A stretch of 64,000 nt of DNA from Oscillospiraceae bacterium (GTDB lineage: Bacteria; Bacillota_A; Clostridia; Oscillospirales; Oscillospiraceae): assembly GCA_021771675.1 (NCBI GenBank), contig JAETOP010000004.1:1-64000 (forward strand), read 5' to 3'. The position numbers and the translations under genes were made by a program. Below, one piece after another: positions 16,840 to 25,298 of the stretch; the first letter of the stretch is position 1, and each line of letters begins with the position of its first letter. Under the pieces are notes generated by a model, which was not told the origin of the DNA, searched no databases, and saw only the letters and a list, made by a program, of their open reading frames with translations.

Positions 16840-17817
16840 TTACTGATGGTAGGAGTAGCGGTTGCCGTTCAGAGTTTTCCAGACCGCATCGATCTGCTCC
16901 ATGGGCAGGGGCTGTTCGCTCTCACGCTCCACCCAGTCCAGATTTTGCTGCAGCTGCTCCAGACGGCTGAAGCCTACAATCACGGAGGTGACGTTTTGGG
17001 ATGCCAGCAGCCACTTCAGAGACATTTCAATCATGTTATAGCCGAAAGCCTCCGCAATCTTGTTCAGTTCCTCCACGGCATCCAGGTTGTTGTCATGAAA
17101 ATAGCGGTTGGCGTAGCCCTTCTCCCGGGAGAACCGGCTGTCGGGGGCAGGGGCGTTCTTCCGGTGCTTGCCGGTGAGCAGACCGCCGGCCAGAGGATTG
17201 TAGGCAACCAGCCCCATGGGATGATTCTTCAGCATGGGAATCATCTCATCCTCAATGCCCCGGGTCAGCAGATTGTAGACGCTTTCGGTCATTGCGGGGG
17301 GCGCCAGATGCATTTCCTTTGCCTTCAGATAAACTTCCAGAGTCTGCCATGCGGCGAAGTTGCTGATGCCGTAGTAACGGATCTTGCCGGCCCGGATCAG
17401 ATCATTGGCGGTGATAATCAGATTCTCCACGGAAACCGTCCAGTCGGGGAAGTGGTAGTACAGAATGTCAACGTAGTCGGTGCCCATGCGCTTCAGGCTT
17501 GCATCCACTGCGCAGACCACATGGCAGCGGCTGAGACCGGAGCCGTTGACATCGGGGGACATGGGGCCGCCGCACTTGGTTGCCAGAATGATGCTGTCAC
17601 GGATGGGCTGGATGGCCTTGCCCAGAATGGTTTCACTGGTACCGGCGCTGCCTCTGAAATAGCAGTCTGCGGTATCGATGAAATTGATGCCCCGATCCTT
17701 TGCGAAGTGCACAGCGTTGATGGCATCCTTCTCGGCCAGTTGGTCGCCGAAGGTCATGGTTCCCAGACAAATTTCGGATACCCGCAGGCCGGTTCCCGGA
17801 AAAAGACGATATTTCAT
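16840..17817 (-). CDS. Aldo/keto reductase
   Basis: A 325-residue NAD(P)H-dependent reductase of the aldo/keto reductase superfamily. The catalytic tetrad is visible: Asp and Tyr in FIDTADCY, Lys in ATKCGG, and His in YYHFPDW; the C-terminal SVIVGFSRLEQL fits the cofactor-binding end. It starts LFPGTGLRVSEICLGTMTFG, typical of the family. Start at 17817 is set by AAAGGAG ten bases upstream; the longer frame is ignored. It is transcribed away from the LacI-family gene, with a partial copy of the operator in the shared region, so it likely belongs to the same regulon as the esterases. Substrate unknown. Confidence 0.92.
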   Translation of the reverse strand: MKYRLFPGTGLRVSEICLGTMTFGDQLAEKDAINAVHFAKDRGINFIDTADCYFRGSAGTSETILGKAIQPIRDSIILATKCGGPMSPDVNGSGLSRCHVVCAVDASLKRMGTDYVDILYYHFPDWTVSVENLIITANDLIRAGKIRYYGISNFAAWQTLEVYLKAKEMHLAPPAMTESVYNLLTRGIEDEMIPMLKNHPMGLVAYNPLAGGLLTGKHRKNAPAPDSRFSREKGYANRYFHDNNLDAVEELNKIAEAFGYNMIEMSLKWLLASQNVTSVIVGFSRLEQLQQNLDWVERESEQPLPMEQIDAVWKTLNGNRYSYHQ

Positions 17818-18335
17818 AGTAAGTGCTCCTTTCACTTTTTCATTTTCCCGATTATTGTAGCAGACAAAATCGGACAATGCAAACGGTGGAGCTTTTAAAA
17901 AATCAACAAGATTTTTAACAAAAAATTGTACAAGCCTGCCAAAACACAATCCGAAGTATTTTAAACATTTTTTGCTATTAAATACAGCATTATTAAAATC
18001 TACATCGTTAATGTTTTATAAATAGCACCACAACTCAATATGAATTTTCCGGATCTGCGCATTAATGCGGCGCAGAAAAAACGGATCGGCTGTAATGTTG
18101 ACAAATTGCGGGCGGCACGTTCACCGATGAGTACATTTATTCGCAATTTAACCAGTTTTTAACCAATAATTTATTGCATGTTAACAGAAATAGAACGAAA
18201 TTAAGATTTTTCTTGCTTTTTTGAAAAAAGATGGTAAAGTGAAAATAATGGAAAATAACGGAATTCTCATGAAAAAATGCAGCTGACGGGCACAAATTAA
18301 TGCTGTCTATGCAGCTGATTTACAGGGGGAAAACC
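17818..18335. promoter_or_regulatory. Divergent control region between reductase and LacI-type gene
   Basis: This 518-base AT-rich gap has no gene. It holds a 9-of-12 match to the regulon operator (TACATCGTTAAT, 18001-18012), a perfect 12-bp palindrome CGCATTAATGCG at 18058-18069, and a candidate promoter for the regulator, TTGCTT (18213-18218), 16 bases, TAAAGT (18235-18240). Confidence 0.55.
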
Positions 18336-19382
18336 ATGCGTATTACATTAAAAGATGTAGCCAGCGAGCTGAATCTGTCCATAAACACGGTTTCCCGGGG
18401 TCTGCGGGACATGCCCGATATTTCTCCTGCCACCCGGAAGCTGGTGAAGGAGACCGCCCGGCGGCTGGGCTACCAGCGTAACCTGGCAGCCAGCCAGCTG
18501 CGCACCAATCGATCCTATATTCTGGGCATTGCCGTTCCGGACTACGGAAATCCCACCATGGGTAAGATCATCGACTGTGCCGAATTTGTTGCCCGTATGC
18601 ACGGCTACACGCTGATGACCGGTACTACCAGAGAAACCCCGGAAATCGAGGAGCGTACTGTCGGAAGACTGCTGGAGCAGGGAGTGGATGGCCTGATTCT
18701 GGTCCCCACCCTGCTGAACATCAGCCTGCTCAAAAAGATTGAGAGTACAGGGACACCCTACGTGCTGGCATACCGGCGATACCCGGAATACCACTGCAAC
18801 TACATTTGCTGCAATGAGTTCCTGGGGGGGCAGCTGGTTGCCCAGGCGCTGTATGACCACGGTCACCGGGACTTCCTGTATATTGCCTCCACCCGTGCCC
18901 AGCAGATCAGTATCGAGCGCTTCAACGGATTTTCCTCCAAGCTGCAGGAACTGGGGGTATCTCCGGAGCGTATCCATGTGATCGTGTCCAACGGTTCCCG
19001 CAGAGATGCAGAACACGCTGTGTCCCTGTGGGCAGAGCAGTGCGCCCCGGGGAAGCACTTCCCGGCCACGGCGGTATTTGCATTTTCGGACTACACCGCT
19101 TTTGGTGTTGCTTCGGCGCTGCGGGCAAAAGGCATCCGCATCCCGGAGGACATCTCTGTCATCGGCTATGACAACAACGAATTTTCCACCGTGGTGGGCC
19201 CGGCCATGTGCACGGTGGACAATCATATTGTGGACATCGGCAAGAACTCCGCACAGATGCTCATTGATATTCTGAATCGGCCGAATGATGCTCTGCTGAG
19301 TCAGCCCCAGGAGATCATCTACCAGCCTGAGCTGGTGTGGCGGAATTCTGTTGCAACATTGATCCCGGAGCACCACCGATAA
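18336..19382 (+). CDS. LacI-family transcriptional regulator
   Basis: A 348-residue repressor-type regulator. The N-terminal helix-turn-helix reads ITLKDVASELNLSINTVSRG, followed by the hinge region (NLAASQLRTNRS) and a periplasmic-binding-protein-like sensor domain (YILGIAVPDYGNP, DGLILVP, FSDYTAFGVASALRAKGIRIPEDISVIGYDN). Start at 18336 has AGGGGG about seven bases upstream. It lies alone on the plus strand beside the reductase and the UroD-opp operon and most likely binds the ATTAACGATAAT sites, with a small carbohydrate-like or related effector. Confidence 0.93.
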   Translation: MRITLKDVASELNLSINTVSRGLRDMPDISPATRKLVKETARRLGYQRNLAASQLRTNRSYILGIAVPDYGNPTMGKIIDCAEFVARMHGYTLMTGTTRETPEIEERTVGRLLEQGVDGLILVPTLLNISLLKKIESTGTPYVLAYRRYPEYHCNYICCNEFLGGQLVAQALYDHGHRDFLYIASTRAQQISIERFNGFSSKLQELGVSPERIHVIVSNGSRRDAEHAVSLWAEQCAPGKHFPATAVFAFSDYTAFGVASALRAKGIRIPEDISVIGYDNNEFSTVVGPAMCTVDNHIVDIGKNSAQMLIDILNRPNDALLSQPQEIIYQPELVWRNSVATLIPEHHR

Positions 19383-19451
19383 AAATAAAGGGACGTGGAG
19401 CGTTTTCGCCTGGCGGACGATACCAGTTGCGTTCATTCTTTTCCTATCCCT

Positions 19452-19541
19452 GTTATCCACAACCCCGATATACGAACAAGCAGACCCTTTCTGTTTCCAG
19501 AGAGGATCTGCTTGTTTTCTTAGGGGTTATTTAACAGCCCC
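19452..19541. repeat. Intergenic repeat with two-way terminator hairpin, copy 2
   Basis: Second copy of the unit at 156-241, here between two convergent genes. The hairpin arms are at 19475-19484 and 19507-19516, followed by TTTTCTTAG on the plus strand. The left end reads TTATCCACA, which also happens to match the DnaA-box consensus; copy 1 does not, so I give that no weight. Confidence 0.7.
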
Positions 19542-19581
19542 ATTCACATGGAGATTATTCTCTAAGAGAAATATCTGGGAC

Positions 19582-20967
19582 TTATGCAGCAAACAGGGAG
19601 GACAGGCTCTGCACATTTTCCATGACGGCCTGCACCAGGGCGGAGAAGTCCTCTTCGCTCATTGCGGTCAGCTCCGTGAAGCTGGGCATGGCAATGGCCT
19701 CATCGTCGCTGCGCAGGTTCAGGGTGAGGGTGCCGCCGAACTCCTGGTCGTCCACTTTATCGATGGTCAGGGAGAACAGGGTATCCTCCACGGTGTAGCA
19801 GCCGGACAGAGCGTGGGATTCGCCGTCGGCAAGAACGCTCAGCACAAATGTCTTCTCGGCCTTGTTCAGGTCAAAGTTCACGCTGGCTGCCTCCTGATAC
19901 TCGTCCTCGACGGAGAATTTGCAGGCAAAGGCAGACGCACTGTTTTCCGGGATTTCAAGCTGGAAAGCGGCGACGGCATTGCCATTTTCCACGCACTCCA
20001 GACGGAAGAAATCCATCGCCTCGCTGAGCAGCAGGCTGATGGACACCTGCTCGATGCTGTCCTGAACCTCCAGGGAGAATTTCACGGGGGCTTCGGTGGC
20101 GGAGCTCATGCAGATGGTAACGGCGCCGGAGAGGCCTTGCAGCTCTTCTCTGGCCTGATCCAGCTCCTGGGGCAGCTCGCTGAGCATGGTCTGCACAAAC
20201 TCCTCGCCGGTGAGGGACTGGTCTTCCCCGGAAATGGCGCTGTATTGGTCGAAAATAATGGCATAGGCCGCCTGGGCGTCGGTGTTGTTTGCCAGAACGT
20301 CCAGGGAAATGAGCATCATATTGATGATGCCGTCTCCATCGACACCGCAGCGCACCTGGTTCACCGGAACGAACACACCGTTGACCTCCACAGTATTTTC
20401 GGCGGTTTCAATGGTCAGTTCGGCCAGAACGTCCTCGAGAACGCCGCTGTATGCCTCTTTCAGCACGGCAGAGGCCTGCTGCACGGCTTCGGTGTCCATG
20501 GTGGCAACTACCGTGGTCTGAGGCAACAGCTCACCGCTCAGCATGGCCAGGATTTCGTTGTAGCTTTCCTCGTCCAGGGCAAAGGAGGAGCCGGAGTCCG
20601 GAGCAAAAATGGAACCGGGCAGGTTTTCAGCCAGAGTGCTCAGGTCAAAGCCGTAGGCTCCGCCCAGCAGAAGACCGTCCACGACCAGAGCCTGGGCGTT
20701 TATATAGGCAGAGGCAAATTCGGCTGTTTCGCCCTGGGTGGTTATGGAAGCAATGAGCCCCAGCAGCCCCTTGGCGGTGTCCAGAGCCAGCTTGCCGGAG
20801 AAGTCCACGCCTTCAGAGGAAAATACCAGCTCTGCAGAGCAGGTGTCTGAGTCGGCGGAAGCTGTGGCAGCGGGGGCGATCACCAGGGAGAAGACCAGAG
20901 CAAGGGCCAAGACCCAGGAGAAAACCTGCAATCCACTGCGGTTTTGAGAATGGGTACGAAGATTCAT
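19582..20967 (-). CDS. Secreted protein of unknown function (paralogue A)
   Basis: A 461-residue protein with an N-terminal basic region, a hydrophobic signal stretch (VFSWVLALALVFSLVIAPA) and a likely cleavage site after ASA. I do not recognise the family. It is paralogous to the next protein upstream, which is also 461 residues: both share the pattern YGxDLS-NLPGSxFAPDSGS-ALD--YN about a quarter of the way along and similar beta-rich stretches later (SLTIDKVDDQEFGGTLTLNLRSDD). No anchor or lipobox is seen, so it should be released or held non-covalently. ATG at 20967 follows AAGGAAGG. Confidence 0.7.
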   Translation of the reverse strand: MNLRTHSQNRSGLQVFSWVLALALVFSLVIAPAATASADSDTCSAELVFSSEGVDFSGKLALDTAKGLLGLIASITTQGETAEFASAYINAQALVVDGLLLGGAYGFDLSTLAENLPGSIFAPDSGSSFALDEESYNEILAMLSGELLPQTTVVATMDTEAVQQASAVLKEAYSGVLEDVLAELTIETAENTVEVNGVFVPVNQVRCGVDGDGIINMMLISLDVLANNTDAQAAYAIIFDQYSAISGEDQSLTGEEFVQTMLSELPQELDQAREELQGLSGAVTICMSSATEAPVKFSLEVQDSIEQVSISLLLSEAMDFFRLECVENGNAVAAFQLEIPENSASAFACKFSVEDEYQEAASVNFDLNKAEKTFVLSVLADGESHALSGCYTVEDTLFSLTIDKVDDQEFGGTLTLNLRSDDEAIAMPSFTELTAMSEEDFSALVQAVMENVQSLSSLFAA

Positions 20968-21215
20968 ATGTTATCCTTCCTTTTCTTATATGATAAACTT
21001 GCTTCCTACAGGCAGGGAAAATCATGGGTGCCATGTAAGCTTACGGTGATTGTACCAGACCCCGCTTGATAATTCAACTGAAAAAAAGTTCCTTGTGAGA
21101 TATTGCCAAGGCAGGGATGGTTGCAGACAATTGGCGAGCAACTTTTTTGAGTGTTTTGCCAAGCGTGGATTGAAAGACCCTGTGCAGGACCCGAAGGCGG
21201 TGCACAGGGCTTCCT
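20968..21215 (-). terminator. Intergenic region with terminator hairpin
   Basis: Arms CCCTGTGCA (21178-21186) and TGCACAGGG (21201-21209) lie directly after the stop of the upstream paralogue and, on the minus strand, are followed by TCTTTC. The rest of the gap shows no gene; a separate promoter for paralogue A was not identified with confidence. Confidence 0.6.
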
Positions 21216-22601
21216 TTAATACCTGATTATGGATGTGCCGACCAGTTGATTCTGAACGGCCTGAATGACGTTATGGAGTATTTGCAGGATGCTGTCCTCA
21301 CTCATGGTGAGAATATCCTGGAACTGGGGCATCTGGGCAGGGTCGTCCCGGCGAAGGGTCAGGGAGCAGTCCTCCAGGGCCTGGCCGTTGGCGGCGTCGG
21401 CGGTGATGACCAGGGTATTCTCCGAAGGCTGCAGGCGTCCGGTGAGCTCGTCAGTCTCGTCCCCATTTTTGATGGTGAGCACATAGGTTCCGGCTTTTTT
21501 GTCCCAGAGGAAATGGATCGAGGAGCTTTCCTCATCGTTTTGGGTGGTATGGAATCGGAGGGCAAAGGCATCATCGGTGTTTTCCTCTACCTTCAGGTTT
21601 GCGGTGGAGGACTGGCCGTCGGCGGTGCTGCGCACCAGGGAGCAGCGGCTCTCGGGAAGAACAGCTTGGAAGTCGAGCGTTTCACCGCTGCAGGCCAGGC
21701 TGGCAGAAACGGACAGCAGCTCCTTGGTCTTCCGGTCACGGGCGATGGAGATGGTGAAGCCGGCACCGGCCTGGGTCAGGGCGTCTTCCAGGGAGGATAC
21801 GGTTTTGTCCAAATCGAAATCCGTATCCTGCTTCTTGGCATCCCCCGCCTGGGGCAGGCTGCTCAGCAGCTCTTCCAGAGCGGCCTTGGCCTGCGGGTCA
21901 CGCTCAATTTGCTCCAGCACCGCCCCGGCCAGCTTGGCCATGCCCTTGGCGTCCAGGGTAATGGTGGTTTCGGTGGTTTTGATGGTGCCGGAGTCCAGGA
22001 TCAGCTCGCCGGGGGCGGTTTTGGTGCTGACGGACTTCAGCAGGGTGGAGAGCAATTTGCCGGTGTCGCCAGTGACGAAAATGGCAGTGGGGCCGTCCGC
22101 TCCGCCGATAATGCCCAGGGAATCGTTTTCATCCTGGGAGATAATGACATTGCCATCTGATTCCTTGGCATTGTCCGCCGCTTCGGTGGGCAGCAGAGCG
22201 TTGTAGAGCTGCTGATCCAGGGCGAGGACGCTGCCGGAGTCAGGGGCAAAGACGGAGCCGGGCAGGTTTACGGCGGCCTGGCTCAAATCAATGCCATAGG
22301 TGTCTTCCAGCAGGTTGGTATCCTGGATGGCAATGGCGCTGCCATTGTAAAACAGCCCCCGCTGGGCCAGAACCTGACCGTCCTCGTCAATCAGCAGGCC
22401 CTGGGCGGAGAATACCAGATTCTCCAAATCGGCGCAGAGCCTGACGGCCAAATCCTGACCGTCCAGCTTCACGTTCAGCTGGGCGGAGTAGGAGGCGGGG
22501 GCTTCCGCCTGGGCGGTCAGGCCGGGAAGCGCCAGCGTGCAGACAAAGAGCAGCGCCAGCGCCGCCCCAGCCAGTTTCTTAAAATATGGAAACATTGTCA
22601 T
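21216..22601 (-). CDS. Secreted protein of unknown function (paralogue B) with IIGGADGPT insert
   Basis: A 461-residue secreted protein paralogous to the one at 19582-20967, with a signal peptide (AALALLFVCTLALPGLTAQA) and the shared NLPGSVFAPDSGS block at residues 112-124. Unlike its paralogue it carries, at residues 163-176 (22074-22115), GIIGGADGPTAIFV in an acidic, Asn/Asp-rich segment. That string is the conserved core of the membrane beta subunits of Na+-translocating decarboxylases (OadB/GcdB/MmdB), but nothing else here resembles them: no membrane helices are present. Annotation pipelines could misname it for that reason. Function unknown. AAAGGAG precedes the ATG at 22601. Confidence 0.7.
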   Translation of the reverse strand: MTMFPYFKKLAGAALALLFVCTLALPGLTAQAEAPASYSAQLNVKLDGQDLAVRLCADLENLVFSAQGLLIDEDGQVLAQRGLFYNGSAIAIQDTNLLEDTYGIDLSQAAVNLPGSVFAPDSGSVLALDQQLYNALLPTEAADNAKESDGNVIISQDENDSLGIIGGADGPTAIFVTGDTGKLLSTLLKSVSTKTAPGELILDSGTIKTTETTITLDAKGMAKLAGAVLEQIERDPQAKAALEELLSSLPQAGDAKKQDTDFDLDKTVSSLEDALTQAGAGFTISIARDRKTKELLSVSASLACSGETLDFQAVLPESRCSLVRSTADGQSSTANLKVEENTDDAFALRFHTTQNDEESSSIHFLWDKKAGTYVLTIKNGDETDELTGRLQPSENTLVITADAANGQALEDCSLTLRRDDPAQMPQFQDILTMSEDSILQILHNVIQAVQNQLVGTSIIRY

Positions 22602-22722
22602 GAGAATTCTCCTTTCGTATCTGTGTGGTTTTCATCATCGAAAATTCACATCCTCATTTTATCAAACCCCAATGTCCAATGCAATAGACATTCTGTGAAT
22701 TTAAGAAAACCCTAAATATTGG

Positions 22723-23697
22723 CTATTTCGTTCCGTATTTCAGCGAAGCCAATGCGTCTGCCAGGGCCTCGGCAGCGGTCAGAGCCTCGTCCAGGGTGTC
22801 TCCCGCCGCACCCACCTCCACCAGCAGGGTATAGGGGGCCAAATCCTGGTTGAACCGCTGGCCCCGCAGGGACATGGGCCGGGTGATGCCCGGGGCTTGC
22901 TCTTCCAGGGTGGTTTGCAGCTTCAGGGCCAGGGACAGGTTATCCTCCCACCGGTCGTTGGGCAGACCGGAATTGCCCAGACCCAGCACCAGCATCAGCT
23001 GGGCGCAGTCCTTCCCCTCTACCAAGGTGTGGGTGGAGAGCTGCTTTGCGCCCACCTCGGCGGCGTCCCGGTGGAGATCCAGCACCAGCGTAATGCCGGG
23101 ATGCTCCTTCAAACAGGCCTGGATGCCCTTGCGGGCGTGGGTGTAGGCGGCGTTGTAGGAGGGATAGTCGTGAAACTCCCGGTCATGGATCACCCGGATG
23201 CCCTCTTTTTCCAGACATTCCGCCACCCGGTCTCCGATGGCCAGCATATTGTAATTCTCATCCAGAGTTCGATAGGCGGCAGTCTGCACATAGTCCTCTC
23301 CGGTTTTTTCGTAGCTTTCGGAGGTGTGAGTGTGGAGGATCAGCACGGTGGGAGCGGCGCTTTCCAGCTTCCAGTCCAGGGGCGCAGCCATCAGGGCGGC
23401 GTAATCCGGCTTCTCCCGGCTGGAGTTGCTTACTTCCACCGCCTCGGCCTGGGCGGCGGTGAACACCGGCTTTTCCGGCTCCGGAGAATCACTCATGGGG
23501 GGAGAGGACTCTATGGGATATGGAAAAGAAAAGGACCGAACGCTCTGTTCGGTCTCTTTCTGTATGGGGCCGGAAAAGGAAGGCCAGGAAAGCCTCCCCA
23601 GCGCTCCCTGGGGCAGACCCAGTTCAAACACACGAAACAAAATCGTCAACAAAACCACGGAAATTCCAAATTTCCGGGCGCTTTGTACCTGCTCCAA
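22723..23697 (-). CDS. spoIIP: Stage II sporulation protein P
   Basis: A 324-residue cell-wall amidase of the SpoIIP family, part of the SpoIIDMP complex that thins septal peptidoglycan during engulfment. It has an N-terminal membrane helix (ISVVLLTILFRVFELG), a linker, then the catalytic domain: ILHTHTSESY, VIHDREFHDYPSYNAAY, and LVLDLHRDA. The start codon is TTG at 23697 with GGAGGG six bases upstream. It follows tadA closely. Its presence is the best evidence that the organism sporulates. Confidence 0.95.
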   Translation of the reverse strand: MEQVQSARKFGISVVLLTILFRVFELGLPQGALGRLSWPSFSGPIQKETEQSVRSFSFPYPIESSPPMSDSPEPEKPVFTAAQAEAVEVSNSSREKPDYAALMAAPLDWKLESAAPTVLILHTHTSESYEKTGEDYVQTAAYRTLDENYNMLAIGDRVAECLEKEGIRVIHDREFHDYPSYNAAYTHARKGIQACLKEHPGITLVLDLHRDAAEVGAKQLSTHTLVEGKDCAQLMLVLGLGNSGLPNDRWEDNLSLALKLQTTLEEQAPGITRPMSLRGQRFNQDLAPYTLLVEVGAAGDTLDEALTAAEALADALASLKYGTK

Positions 23698-23710
23698 TCT
23701 GTTCCCTCCG

Positions 23711-24190
23711 TTATGGCCTTCTCCATCTGGGCCTGGTTTTCAGTTGAATCCGGAGCTGTGTAAAAAATTCCCGCATCAGAGCGGCGGCCTCCTGTTCCAG
23801 CACGCCCCCCTCTACCACCGGATGATGGTTAAAGGGCATGTCAAACAGGCTGCACACACTGCGGCAGGCTCCGTATTTTTGGTCCCGGGCGCCGTAGACC
23901 ACCCGGGGAATGCGGGCATTGATGATGGCTCCGGCGCACATGGGACAGGGCTCCAACGTGACATAGAGGGTGCACTCCCACAGCCGCCAGCCGCCCAGAT
24001 TCCGGTTGGCCTGGGCAATGGCCTCCAGTTCCGCATGAGCCAGGGCGGACTTACCGGATTCCCGGCGGTTGCGGCCCCGGCCTACGATCTCATCCCCCCG
24101 AACAATGACGCAGCCCACGGGAACCTCCCCCTCCCGGGCAGCCTCCCGGGCCAGCGCCAGGGCCTGTTCCATGTAATCCCTGTCCTCCAT
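23711..24190 (-). CDS. tadA: tRNA-specific adenosine deaminase
   Basis: A 159-residue zinc-dependent deaminase that converts adenosine-34 to inosine in the tRNA-Arg(ACG) anticodon. The zinc/catalytic motifs HAE (SALAHAELEAI) and PCxxC (LEPCPMCAGAI) are intact, with VPVGCVIV before them. The ATG at 24190 has GGAGGAAG six bases upstream and is preferred over the longer start at 24205. Confidence 0.95.
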   Translation of the reverse strand: MEDRDYMEQALALAREAAREGEVPVGCVIVRGDEIVGRGRNRRESGKSALAHAELEAIAQANRNLGGWRLWECTLYVTLEPCPMCAGAIINARIPRVVYGARDQKYGACRSVCSLFDMPFNHHPVVEGGVLEQEAAALMREFFTQLRIQLKTRPRWRRP

Positions 24191-24261
24191 CGCTGCTTCC
24201 TCCATCCTATCACATCAGCTTGAAAAAATCCGCCGAACTTGGGGGCCTTTGAAGTAATCCA

Positions 24262-25266
24262 CTACTGCCGCAGGGCGGCGGTGAAGCCGGTTGTCTGGGT
24301 GATGTTCATCTGGGCGTCAACCCACATGGCCTCCACCCCACATTCCTCCGCCAGGGCCCTGCCCTCTTCCAGGGGCAGCAGGAACAGGGCGGTGGAGAGG
24401 CAGTCCGCCAGGCCGGAGTCGTCGCAGAGAATGGAAACGCTTCGCCAGTAGGTGGAGGGCATCAGAGTTTCCGGGTCGATGATGTGGTGATAGTTTTTCC
24501 CGTCCACGGTGTAGCTGCGCTGATAGTCGCCGCTGGTCACCAGACTCTGCCCCGCCAGGCTCACCACGCACAGATTGGCCTCCCCGGCGTTGGGGGACTG
24601 GATGGCAATGTTCCATTTTTCTCCACCGGGTTTGCTGCCTCGGGCGCAGACATTGCCCCCCACATTCAGCATGTAGCCCTCCGGCAGCAGCGCCGCCGCT
24701 TTCTGAGCAGCCCAGCCCTTGGCGATGGCCCCCACGTCCAGCCGCTGCTCAGGGTCGGAAAGGTATACCGTCCCGGCCTGCTCATCAACAATTACCGTGT
24801 CGAAGCCAGTGTGCTTTGCGGCCTCTTCCAGCGCTTTCATATCCGGCAGAGCGGCCTCCGCCGGATTTTCCAGCCCCGCCTCCCGGGCCTGGTGCCAGAG
24901 AGAGAGCACGCTGCCCATGGCGGCGTTTACCTTTCCGCCGGTGCGCTCATAGTCTTCCCGGCAGTCGGCCAGAAGCTCCAAAACAGCACCGTCCACCTGC
25001 ACCGGGGCCGCTCCGGCGTTGTCGTTGACGTCCTTTAAGCCGCCGGGCCAGTCGTTGTAGATGTCAAAAAGCCGGTGATATTCCAGCAGGGCCTGATGTA
25101 CCTGCTCCGCTCGCTGCTGAAAGGCCTCTTCGCAGGTTTCATAGCCCCTCACCGTGGTCACCGTGTCGAATACATCCAGATATACCGTCTGATACACCTG
25201 CTTTTTTGCCCCGCAGCCGGTGAGCAGCAGCAAAAGCAGCAGCAGGGGAAGCAGCTTTTTAACCAT
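24262..25266 (-). CDS. apbE: FAD:protein FMN transferase, lipoprotein
   Basis: A 334-residue ApbE-family enzyme that attaches FMN covalently to Thr/Ser of exported flavoproteins such as RnfG/NqrC or urocanate/fumarate reductase-like proteins. It has a lipoprotein signal ending LLLTGC, the early FDTVTTV, RLDVGAIAKGWAAQKA, GYMLNVGGNV and YHHIIDPETLMPS motifs, and DDSGLADCLSTALF for metal binding. It acts on the outside of the membrane. No flavoprotein target is seen in the window. Confidence 0.94.
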   Translation of the reverse strand: MVKKLLPLLLLLLLLTGCGAKKQVYQTVYLDVFDTVTTVRGYETCEEAFQQRAEQVHQALLEYHRLFDIYNDWPGGLKDVNDNAGAAPVQVDGAVLELLADCREDYERTGGKVNAAMGSVLSLWHQAREAGLENPAEAALPDMKALEEAAKHTGFDTVIVDEQAGTVYLSDPEQRLDVGAIAKGWAAQKAAALLPEGYMLNVGGNVCARGSKPGGEKWNIAIQSPNAGEANLCVVSLAGQSLVTSGDYQRSYTVDGKNYHHIIDPETLMPSTYWRSVSILCDDSGLADCLSTALFLLPLEEGRALAEECGVEAMWVDAQMNITQTTGFTAALRQ

Positions 25267-25298
25267 GGAGATGCTCCTTCTTTGTAAAGATATGAGAT

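Noticed and set aside
19453..19461. TTATCCACA as a DnaA box and possible origin
   Set aside because: A single copy inside a repeated unit; the other copy lacks it, and there is no AT-rich unwinding region or dnaA/dnaN context.
22074..22115. Assignment of the 21216-22601 gene as a sodium-pump decarboxylase beta subunit
   Set aside because: Only the short GGADGPT-type string matches; the protein has a signal peptide and no membrane helices.
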